Of a DNA stretch of 34,269 nt, positions 8,652-15,712 are shown piece after piece. A model generated the notes under the pieces. The model ran no database searches. It had not been told where the DNA came from and worked only from the letters and a program-made list of their open reading frames with translations. Position numbers and translations under genes: made by a program. The stretch comes from Alphaproteobacteria bacterium (GTDB taxonomy: Bacteria; Pseudomonadota; Alphaproteobacteria; SMXQ01): NCBI GenBank assembly GCA_009380075.1, contig WHSO01000035.1:1-34269 (forward strand). Reading direction: 5' to 3'. How positions within the stretch are numbered: the stretch's first letter is position 1; each line of letters starts with the position of its first letter.

Positions 8652-8695
8652 GAAAGGCCGTTTCGGAAAATAATGCAATAGACGAAACGCCTTTC
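8652..8695. promoter_or_regulatory. Long inverted repeat upstream of the HDO-bicupin operon
   Basis: GAAAGGCCGTTTCG (8,652-8,665) and CGAAACGCCTTTC (8,683-8,695) are complementary except for one bulged C. The AT-rich 17-base spacer contains a -10-like TAATGCAATA. It lies about 110 bases before the HDO gene start. It may be an operator over a promoter or a leader hairpin. Confidence 0.42.
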
Positions 8696-8806
8696 GAAAT
8701 TCATCAATCCGGCCCCATGGGGTAACCTGCCGCCCGGGGACGGGGGCGCCTCGCGGCAAGCCAGGGACGCCCGGATCGAACCTCGCCATTCCCAAGGAGA
8801 AACCCG

Positions 8807-9547
8807 ATGGCCACCGCGATCGACATGTCGAAGTACAAAAAGGATTTCTATGCCGAGGTCCGGCGACTGGCCAACGCGCAGTTCGAGAGCCCGCAGTACC
8901 GGCACCTCCTCAACATCCCGCTCAACCAGAAGCGGGCCCAGGTCTACGTCCTGCAGAAGGGATTCTGGAACCTCAACCGCCGCGACTGCTGGGCCTTCGC
9001 GCAAGGATTGGCGCCCATGGACGTCAAGGCGCTGATCTGGGAGCACGAGCTCGACGAGCTCCAGGGCAACGAGGCGCGGGGCGTCGAGGACCACTATTCC
9101 CTGCAGGTGCGCCAGTCCGCGACCATCGGCCTGACCCGCGCCGACTTCGAGAAGGAAGTCATGCGCGATGAAACCCGCGGCATCATCTACGCCTACATCC
9201 ACCTGGACAAGGACACGCCGTGGCTCTATTCGGTGGCGACCTGTGCCGCCCTCGAAGTCTCCAACTCGTCGGACTGGGTCGACGGCGGCGGCATGTCCTA
9301 CCGCTGGGGCAAGAAGCAGGAAAAGGATCTCGGCATCCCCTTCCACAAGCAGCTCAATGCCGCGGAACACGCCGAGGTGGACGTCGAGCACGGCAACCTG
9401 CTGGTCAAGGTCGTCGAACGCCATGTCGACACCTCGGCCAAGTTCGACCAGATCCTCGACGGGCTGAACGAGGCCTGGGCGCTCGACCGCGCCTGGAAGG
9501 GCATCCTCGCGGGCTACCTCGAAGCCGTCCCCTACACCGCAAAGTAG
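8807..9547 (+). CDS. Haem-oxygenase-fold iron oxidase (HDO/TenA-PqqC-like)
   Basis: A 246-residue, largely helical protein of the TenA/PqqC/HDO superfamily. Likely iron-binding positions are Glu79/Glu81 in WEHELDE, His96 in EDHYSL, His180, and Asp192-x2-His195 in EVDVEH. This E...H...H...DxxH spacing resembles diiron HDO enzymes such as UndA, SznF and CADD, rather than the cofactor-free PqqC. HDOs use oxygen to cleave or hydroxylate amino acids, fatty acids or amines. The start has AAGGAG seven bases upstream. It is the first gene of an operon with three bicupin genes (20 bp to the next) and probably acts in one pathway with them. The substrate is not recognisable. Confidence 0.75.
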   Translation: MATAIDMSKYKKDFYAEVRRLANAQFESPQYRHLLNIPLNQKRAQVYVLQKGFWNLNRRDCWAFAQGLAPMDVKALIWEHELDELQGNEARGVEDHYSLQVRQSATIGLTRADFEKEVMRDETRGIIYAYIHLDKDTPWLYSVATCAALEVSNSSDWVDGGGMSYRWGKKQEKDLGIPFHKQLNAAEHAEVDVEHGNLLVKVVERHVDTSAKFDQILDGLNEAWALDRAWKGILAGYLEAVPYTAK

Positions 9548-9566
9548 GCGCGGGACCGCACATCGA

Positions 9567-10682
9567 ATGGCGCTGACGACCGACCGGGAACGCAAGTTCC
9601 TGCTCGACCCCTACCTCGACTTCGCGCGTGGCGAAGGCGTGCCGGTGGTCGAGGGTTTCGCCATCGACCTCACGGCGATGGAGACGGCACCGTGGGACCG
9701 CTTCGGCCTCCGCGGCGCCTTCGCGCACCTCGCCGGCCGCGGCGACTTCGTCGCGGTCCAGTGCCTGGAGCTGCCGCCGGGGGCCGTCGGCGCGCCGATG
9801 CGGCACCTGTATGACGAGGTATTCTACGTGCTCGCCGGGCACGGGTCGCTCAAGCTGACCCTGCCGGACGGACGCGAACATACGTTCGAATGGGGGCCGC
9901 GGTCGGTGTTCTCGCCGCCGCTCAACTGCGAATACCGCCTCTACAACGGCTCCGGCCGCGAGCCTGCGCGGCTCGCCTCGGGCAACAACCTGCCGCTGAT
10001 GATGAACGTCTTCCACAACGAGGACTTCATCTTCAACTGCCCCTACCCCTTCGTCGACCGCGCAGGCGACGCGTCGTGGTACGAGGGCGAAGGGCGGATG
10101 ATCGAGCTCAAGCCCGGCTCCCACATGTGGGAAACCAACTTCATCCCCGACCTCGCCGCCTTCGCGCTGAAGGAATGGGAGGCGCGCGGCGCCGGCTCGA
10201 AGAACCTGAAGCTGATCCTCGCCGACAGCGTCATGCACGCGCACACCTCGGAGATGGCGGTGGGTACCTACAAGAAGGGCCACAAGCACGGCCCCGGCGC
10301 CCATGTCTTTGCCGTCACCGGCGAGGGGTTTTCCATCCTGTGGAACGAGGGCGATGCGGATTTCGTCCGCCACGAATGGCGCCACGGCTGGGTCTTCGCG
10401 CCGCCCGATCAGATGTTCCACCAGCACTTCAACACCGCGGCCGATCCAGCGCGCTATCTCGCGGTGTCCCTGGGTTCCCACCGCTATCCGGTGACTTCGG
10501 TCAAGCGCAAGCGCAAGTCCGACGCGCTCAAGAGCGCCAAGGACGGCGGCTACCAGATCGAGTACGAGGACCAGGATCCGCGCATACATCCCATGTTCCT
10601 GAGGGAAATCGCCCGGAACGGGGTACAATCGCGCATGGGCAGGTATTTCGACGAAACCGCCATCGCGGCGGATGCAGGCTAG
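9567..10682 (+). CDS. Bicupin protein, paralog 1 of 3
   Basis: A 371-residue protein with two cupin barrels. The N-terminal barrel looks metal-free: the usual HxH is M78-R-H80 and the second-motif His is replaced (PPLNCEYRLYN). The C-terminal barrel keeps a full site: KKGHKHGPGAH gives His239, His241 and His246, and MFHQHFN gives His285 and Asn289. The tail carries QIEYEDQDPRIH (330-341), then GVQSRMG and FDE, shared with both neighbours. Size and bicupin layout resemble gentisate-type dioxygenases, with the active site moved to the C-terminal half. It starts 19 bases after the HDO gene and ends 22 bases before paralog 2. An Fe- or Mn-dependent oxygenase or isomerase is the best guess; the family has no function known to me. 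Confidence 0.72.
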   Translation: MALTTDRERKFLLDPYLDFARGEGVPVVEGFAIDLTAMETAPWDRFGLRGAFAHLAGRGDFVAVQCLELPPGAVGAPMRHLYDEVFYVLAGHGSLKLTLPDGREHTFEWGPRSVFSPPLNCEYRLYNGSGREPARLASGNNLPLMMNVFHNEDFIFNCPYPFVDRAGDASWYEGEGRMIELKPGSHMWETNFIPDLAAFALKEWEARGAGSKNLKLILADSVMHAHTSEMAVGTYKKGHKHGPGAHVFAVTGEGFSILWNEGDADFVRHEWRHGWVFAPPDQMFHQHFNTAADPARYLAVSLGSHRYPVTSVKRKRKSDALKSAKDGGYQIEYEDQDPRIHPMFLREIARNGVQSRMGRYFDETAIAADAG

Positions 10683-10704
10683 ACCCGCCAACCGGGGAGA
10701 ACCG

Positions 10705-11856
10705 ATGAGTAGCACGAAGCTGACGCCGCAGGACCTGGAGCAGTACCGGCGCGACCGCGTCTTGGTAGACCCCTATCTCGAATGGGCCGCGGACGAAGGC
10801 GTCCCGGTGATCGAGGATTTCGGCGTCGATCTCCTCGCCGCGGAGACGAAGGCCTGGGCGCGCTTCGGCTGCAACGGCGCCATCGTCAACCTGAAGGGGC
10901 GCGGCAACTACTGCTCGACGTTCCTGTTCAACCTGCCGCCGGGGGGATCCACCGCGCCCCAGAAGCATCTCTACGAGGACGTCTACTACGTGCTCTCGGG
11001 CCACGGCTCGACCCAGGTGCAGACGGCGGACGGCCGCACCCACAGTTTCGAATGGGGCCCCAAGAGCCTGTTCGCCCTGCCCCTCAACGCGCCCTACCGG
11101 CTGTTCAACGGGTCGGGAACGGAACCGGCGCGCCTCGCCTCCACCAACAATGCCGGCATGGTCCTCAACCTCTATCACGACACGGATTTCGTCTTCGACA
11201 ATCCGGAGTGGTTCAGCGACCGAGAGCAGGACGAATCGCGCTATTTCGGCGAGGGAGAAATGACCCCCATCCGCCCCGGCCGCGTGCTGTGGGACACCAA
11301 CTTCGTGCCCGACCTGTCAGCCTTCGAGGTCAAGCCCTGGGAAGCGCGCGGCAAGGGATCGGGCAACATGCAGTTCATCCTCGCCGACGGCGTGATGGGC
11401 GCGCATGTGTCGGAGATGCCGGTCGGCACCTACAAGAAAGGCCACCGCCACGGCGCCGGGCTGCACATCTTCCTGGTCCACGGCGAGGGCTATTCGCTTC
11501 TGTGGTACGCCGGCGACAAGGACTTCGTCCGGGTGGACTGGCGCCACGGCATGCTGTTCGCGCCGCCCGACGGCATGTTCCACCAGCATTTCGACACCAG
11601 CGCGCAGCCGGCGCGTTACCTCGCGGTCGGCCTCGGCTCCAAGCGCTATCCCGTGATCTACATGCGGCGCGCGGGCTCCGAGAACAACCGGTCCGACGTA
11701 TCGCTGAAGGAAGGCGGCCGCCAGATCGAGTACGAGGACCAGGACCCGCGCATCCACGCGCTGTGGCTCAGGGAGATCCGGCGCACCGGGGTCGAGAGCC
11801 GGATGGGCGACGTCTTCGACGAGGACGCGATCCTCAAGCAGATTCCGGCGGAGTAA
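10705..11856 (+). CDS. Bicupin protein, paralog 2 of 3
   Basis: A 383-residue bicupin clearly homologous over its full length to both neighbours. The N-terminal barrel again lacks a complete site (Q-K-H instead of HxH, then PLNAPYRLFN). The C-terminal barrel has YKKGHRHGAGLH and MFHQHFD; the last residue of the second motif is Asp where paralogs 1 and 3 have Asn. The conserved QIEYEDQDPRIH tail, GVESRMG and FDED follow. The open frame allows a start at 10,672 inside paralog 1, but the ATG at 10,705 is preceded by GGGGAG and makes better family sense. It ends 6 bases before paralog 3, so the genes are surely co-transcribed. It may have diverged in substrate or form a mixed oligomer with its neighbours. 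Confidence 0.72.
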   Translation: MSSTKLTPQDLEQYRRDRVLVDPYLEWAADEGVPVIEDFGVDLLAAETKAWARFGCNGAIVNLKGRGNYCSTFLFNLPPGGSTAPQKHLYEDVYYVLSGHGSTQVQTADGRTHSFEWGPKSLFALPLNAPYRLFNGSGTEPARLASTNNAGMVLNLYHDTDFVFDNPEWFSDREQDESRYFGEGEMTPIRPGRVLWDTNFVPDLSAFEVKPWEARGKGSGNMQFILADGVMGAHVSEMPVGTYKKGHRHGAGLHIFLVHGEGYSLLWYAGDKDFVRVDWRHGMLFAPPDGMFHQHFDTSAQPARYLAVGLGSKRYPVIYMRRAGSENNRSDVSLKEGGRQIEYEDQDPRIHALWLREIRRTGVESRMGDVFDEDAILKQIPAE

Positions 11857-11862
11857 CCGACG

Positions 11863-13011
11863 ATGAGCGATTTCCTCGAAGGCAAAAAATCCAATGCCGA
11901 AATGCGCTACCTGGTCGATCCCTACATGGATTGGCTGGCGGGCGAAGGCATTCCGGTCCACGACGATTTCTGCGTCGACCTGCATGCCCTGACGGTCGGC
12001 CCATGGCCCCGCTTCGGCATGAACGGGGCGGCGGCGCACCTCAAGGGCCGGGGCGATTTCATCTCCATCTTCCTCTACGAGATTCCGCCCGGGGCCAAGA
12101 GCGCGCCGGTCCAGCACCTGTTCGAGGAAGTGATGCTGGTGATCGAGGGCCACGGCTCGGCCACCATCGAAAGCCACGACGGCAGGAAGCACAGTTTCGA
12201 ATGGGGGCCCAATTCCATCTTCGCCATCCCGCTGAACGCACGCTACCAACTGTTCAACGGCTCGGGCTCGGAACGCGCCCGCCTCGCCTCCACCAATACC
12301 CTGCCGGTGACCATGAACCTGTTCCACCGGGAAAGCTTCATCTTCGACAATACACGCCGCTTTCCCGCGCGCGAGGGCCGCGGCGACCCCGGCTGGTTCG
12401 CCGGCGAAGGCGAATTCGTCCCGGCCCAGCGCGGCCGCCAGATGTGGGAGGCGAATTTCATCCCCGACGTCAACTCCTTCGAGCTACGCAAGTGGAATTC
12501 GCGCGGCGCCGGATCGTCCAATATCCAGTTCTGCATGGCTGACGGCGTCGTCCACACGCACACCTCGGAAATGGGCGTCGGCACCTACAAGAAGGGCCAC
12601 CGCCATTCCCCCGACTTCCACGTGCATATCGTCTCGGGCCACGGCTATTCGCTGTTCTGGTACGGGGGCGAGAAGGATTTTCGCCGCTTCGACTGGGCCC
12701 ACGGCTCGGTGTTCGCGCCGCCGGACCTGATCTTCCACCAGCACTTCAACACCTCGAACGTCCCGGTGCGCTATTTCGCCACGGCGATGGGCTCCACCCG
12801 CTATCCGTTCTCGGCGGAAAAGCGTGCCATCAAGCTCGGCGTCGACGTCTCGGTCAAGGAGGACGGCGGCTTCCAGATCGAATATGAGGACCAGGACCCG
12901 CGCATCCACCGCATGTTCCTGGACGAGCTGGCGAAAAACGGCGTCGAGTGCCACATGGGCGAGTTCATGGACGAAGCCGTCCTCACCCGGCGCATGGCCA
13001 AGAGCGCCTGA
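11863..13011 (+). CDS. Bicupin protein, paralog 3 of 3
   Basis: A 382-residue bicupin, last gene of the HDO-bicupin operon. The N-terminal barrel reads V-Q-H in place of HxH and IPLNARYQLFN in place of the second motif, so it is again unlikely to bind metal. The C-terminal barrel has YKKGHRHSPDFH and IFHQHFN, with the His residues complete. The tail QIEYEDQDPRIH, GVECHMG and MDE matches the paralogs. The start ATG has only a weak GGAG upstream, at the end of paralog 2, which points to translational coupling. A hairpin follows at 13,039. Keeping three diverged copies together suggests separate steps or subunits rather than dosage; that is inference. Confidence 0.72.
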   Translation: MSDFLEGKKSNAEMRYLVDPYMDWLAGEGIPVHDDFCVDLHALTVGPWPRFGMNGAAAHLKGRGDFISIFLYEIPPGAKSAPVQHLFEEVMLVIEGHGSATIESHDGRKHSFEWGPNSIFAIPLNARYQLFNGSGSERARLASTNTLPVTMNLFHRESFIFDNTRRFPAREGRGDPGWFAGEGEFVPAQRGRQMWEANFIPDVNSFELRKWNSRGAGSSNIQFCMADGVVHTHTSEMGVGTYKKGHRHSPDFHVHIVSGHGYSLFWYGGEKDFRRFDWAHGSVFAPPDLIFHQHFNTSNVPVRYFATAMGSTRYPFSAEKRAIKLGVDVSVKEDGGFQIEYEDQDPRIHRMFLDELAKNGVECHMGEFMDEAVLTRRMAKSA

Positions 13012-13038
13012 GCGCCCGGCCCCACCCATGAAAACAGG

Positions 13039-13070
13039 AAGGGCGGCACCCGGAAACGGGTGCCACCCTT
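13039..13070. terminator. Hairpin terminator between convergent genes
   Basis: AAGGGCGGCACCCG and CGGGTGCCACCCTT form a 14-base stem with one mismatch around a GAAA loop. It lies 28 bases after the third bicupin gene and 24 bases beyond the end of the minus-strand gene at 13,095. T-tracts are weak on both sides, so it is assigned as a shared stem for two converging transcripts. Confidence 0.7.
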
Positions 13071-13094
13071 CGTACTTCACGGTCAGACCCGAAC

Positions 13095-14084
13095 TCAGCC
13101 GCCGATGTTGAGCATCTTCGGCTGTTCCTTGTAGAGGCCGCGGACGAAGCCCGAATCGTCGATCTCGCGCAGGAAGTGGAAGTTCCACAGCGCCAGCGGA
13201 TGGATTCTCGCCGCGTCACCGTTCTTTTCGTCCTGCTTGAGGGCTTCCTGATAGACGTTGCTGACGGCGTCGATGCCCGGATAGAGGTTGGGCTCCAGCA
13301 CCGGGGCCAAGTCGTCGTACAGGATTTCCGCGGTCGCGCGGTCGAGCTTGCCTTCCTTGGTGTGCTTGTCCATCAGGATCTGCACGGTCTTTTCGCGGTT
13401 CTGCTTGAAGAACGCGATGCCCTCGATCATTGCCTTGAGGTTGCGGGTGATGATGTCGGGATGGTTGTCGACCATGTACTTGCTTGACGACAGGGTCATG
13501 AAGAAGACCATCGGCTGCGGCGGGATATCGATGATCTTGAGGCCGTTGCGGCTGACGAATTCGAGCCGCGGCTGGGTCATGAAGCAGGCGTCGATGTCGC
13601 CTTCCATCAGCATCTGCTCGAGGCTCTTGCGGTTGACCTGCTTTTCGCCGTCGGGCAGTTCGACGCGGGCCTCGCGCACGATCTCGACCTGATCGGTGTC
13701 GGGGTTGAGCCCGTTCTGCTTCAGGTACAGCCAGGTGTTGAGGCCGGGGTGGCGGCCGCGCGAGCCGAACCGGCGCTTGCGCACGTCCTCCAGCTTCTCG
13801 ATCCCGGTGTCGGGGCGCGTCACCAGCTTGATGTTGTTCTTGCTGACGGTCTGGCCGAGGTAGACCCAGGTGTCGCCACGGGCGCGCGCGGCGTAGGTGG
13901 AGACGTGGTTGCCCGAGACGAACTCGATCTCGCCGGTGGGTACCAGCTTGTGAGCGTCCTCACGGCCGATGATCTTGTCGTATTCGACCGACAGGCCGTT
14001 GCGTTCCCATGCGCCCGATTCCTGGATGACGTGCATCAGGGCGAGGTGGCTCGAGGAACGGTAGGGGAAATGGATATGGTCCAA
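13095..14084 (-). CDS. NMT1/SsuA-like periplasmic-binding-fold protein, TTG start
   Basis: A 329-residue protein with the type II binding-protein layout of NitT/TauT/NMT1 families: SHLALMHVIQESGAWERNGL at the start, GEIEFVSGNHVSTYAARARG in the middle of lobe one, and MLMEGDIDACFMTQP in lobe two. The start is TTG at 14,084, preceded by AGGAGG with nine bases between; no ATG gives a better N-terminus. There is no signal peptide, so the protein is probably cytoplasmic or a catalytic relative, as 4,5-dihydroxyphthalate decarboxylase and thiamin-precursor synthases of this fold are. No ABC permease or ATPase gene is near. It lies 82 bases after the TctC-like gene and is probably the last gene of the transport operon. 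Confidence 0.7.
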   Translation of the reverse strand: MDHIHFPYRSSSHLALMHVIQESGAWERNGLSVEYDKIIGREDAHKLVPTGEIEFVSGNHVSTYAARARGDTWVYLGQTVSKNNIKLVTRPDTGIEKLEDVRKRRFGSRGRHPGLNTWLYLKQNGLNPDTDQVEIVREARVELPDGEKQVNRKSLEQMLMEGDIDACFMTQPRLEFVSRNGLKIIDIPPQPMVFFMTLSSSKYMVDNHPDIITRNLKAMIEGIAFFKQNREKTVQILMDKHTKEGKLDRATAEILYDDLAPVLEPNLYPGIDAVSNVYQEALKQDEKNGDAARIHPLALWNFHFLREIDDSGFVRGLYKEQPKMLNIGG

Positions 14085-14166
14085 CTGGGTGGTCCTCCTG
14101 GTTGTGTTATGGCCGGATGGCCTTATGGGGAACGGGCGGCCCGAGGACCGCCCGCATCCGGAATTC

Positions 14167-15489
14167 CTACTTGCACTTCACTTCGGTGACTTCGGCGCCC
14201 TCGCCCATGTAGGTGATCTCGCAGGCCATGCCGGCCTTGAGCGCACCGCGCTTGGCTTCCTTGCCGCCGACATTGACCTTCGTGCGGCTGCCGGAGACCT
14301 TGGACTTGAACGCCTTGCCGTCGGCCTTGTAATGCAGGATGCGGCCATCGTTCTCGACCTTGTCGAGGCTGGCGTTGACGGTCTTCAGGCCGCCGCGCTC
14401 CTTGGCCAGTTTCGCCATCGCCTCATCCGACAGCGGCTCGCCCGGCAGACCGTGACGGACAGCCATGTCGTGCAGATAGGTGAAGATCTTGGCATCCGGG
14501 TAAGCCGTCGCACCGACAAGTTCGATGACGTCCTGCGCCGTCTGCGGTGAGAAGTCCTCGCTGAACTGCAGCCTGGCGAACTTGAGGAACTCCGGATCCT
14601 TCACAACCTTGCCATAGGCCGTGCGGTAGGTCTCGACGATGTCCTTCGAGGTGCCCGGGGGTAGCGCATACCACTTGTCGATCTGGTTGGTCTTGACCCA
14701 GAAATTGAACGCCTGCAGCGCGTCGCCCTTGAGCTTGCCCTTCATCAGGTCCGGCATCACCGGAACCTTGGGGAAGGAGATGCGGGGCACGATCTTGCCC
14801 TCGGCCGCTTCGCCCAGTTGCACGTAGCCCTCGAACTCCCCGGTCTTGGCCAGGTTCCGGTGCATGCTGATGGACGAAGTCCCGAAGGCGTCGATCTCGC
14901 CGCGGCGGGCAGCGAGCGTCAGCGCCGGGGCGCCAGGATAGCCGATGACGAACTTGATGTTCCAGCCGAGCACGTCCTTGCCCCACAGCATCATCTGGCC
15001 CCAACTGCGGCTGCCGTCCACGGCACCGATGACTGTCGGCGGCTTGGACTTGTCGGTGACGTTGGGGAACTTCTCCTTGCGCATGGTGACCACGGAGCCA
15101 CCACGCGCGACGCCGCCGATGAACTCGAACTCAGTCGGGTTGTACTCCACCACCGACTTGCGGAGGTTGTTGGAGTCGACGTAGGAGCTCGACCCGCCGG
15201 TCCATGTCGAGCCATCCTTCTTGGCGACCTTGGAGAAGTAATTCATCGCCTGCACGCCGTGGCCGGCGGGCATGTTGCGATAGACGATATTCGGCTTGCC
15301 CGGCAGGTACTTTTCGAGGTACCGGCCGACCAGGCGCGTCGTGCCGTCGGTGCCGCCGCCCGGTGAGGAGCCGATGAGGGCGTCGAGGCGTTTGCCCTTG
15401 AAATTGACCTCCGCCGCCGCAGCGGGGGTCAGCGCGGTGGCCCCGATCAGGCCAACCCCGAGGAAAAGAACAGTCACATTGCGAATCAT
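14167..15489 (-). CDS. TTT solute-binding protein (TctC-like) with extra C-terminal domain
   Basis: A 440-residue exported protein with a signal peptide ending TPAAAAE near residue 26. The Bug/TctC landmark SSPGGGTDGTTRLVGRYLEK and NMPAGHGVQAMNYF are clear. The protein is about 110 residues longer than standard members. The last 65 residues form a lysine-rich module ending AKRGALKAGMACEITYMGEG and VKCK, near-identical in pattern to the tail of the 5,791-7,062 protein. The gene follows the fused TctA-TctB permease gene by 223 bp on the same strand, so the two should form one TTT system for a carboxylated compound. GGAG precedes the ATG by seven bases. The ligand may be an aromatic or tricarboxylic acid of the divergent gal-like pathway. 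Confidence 0.87.
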   Translation of the reverse strand: MIRNVTVLFLGVGLIGATALTPAAAAEVNFKGKRLDALIGSSPGGGTDGTTRLVGRYLEKYLPGKPNIVYRNMPAGHGVQAMNYFSKVAKKDGSTWTGGSSSYVDSNNLRKSVVEYNPTEFEFIGGVARGGSVVTMRKEKFPNVTDKSKPPTVIGAVDGSRSWGQMMLWGKDVLGWNIKFVIGYPGAPALTLAARRGEIDAFGTSSISMHRNLAKTGEFEGYVQLGEAAEGKIVPRISFPKVPVMPDLMKGKLKGDALQAFNFWVKTNQIDKWYALPPGTSKDIVETYRTAYGKVVKDPEFLKFARLQFSEDFSPQTAQDVIELVGATAYPDAKIFTYLHDMAVRHGLPGEPLSDEAMAKLAKERGGLKTVNASLDKVENDGRILHYKADGKAFKSKVSGSRTKVNVGGKEAKRGALKAGMACEITYMGEGAEVTEVKCK

Positions 15490-15712
15490 ATCAGTCTCCC
15501 ATCAGCGTGGTGCCAGCGGGGTGCTCCAAGGCGGGGAACCTGAATATTCTTGGGCCGCGTCGGGCTGTTCTCGCCCCTTTTTGTACTTCATACCGGTTCC
15601 CTGTCCCGTCCGGCGATAGTCCTGACCGCATTGTCGTGGAAAACCGCCGTGGACTCAATCGCCATCCCCGTTCCCGACGTAAAAGTTTCCCCCAAGTCCT
15701 GAATTCTATTGA

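Larger units (their letters stand above)
8339..8806. other. 468-bp divergent intergenic region with operator-like repeats
   Basis: This gap separates the NicX-like gene from the HDO-bicupin operon and must hold both promoters. I see a perfect inverted repeat close to the minus gene, a 13-base direct repeat (8,389-8,401 and 8,412-8,424, CGAACGGGCGTTG against CGAACGGGCATTG, period 23), an AT-rich stretch around 8,547-8,590, and a long inverted repeat at 8,652-8,695. Open frames across it have low-complexity, non-protein-like translations and are not called. Confidence 0.55.

Noticed and set aside
8364-8795. 143-codon minus-strand open frame in the divergent region
   Set aside because: The translation is low in protein-like character, has no ribosome site, and crosses the inverted and direct repeats that look regulatory.
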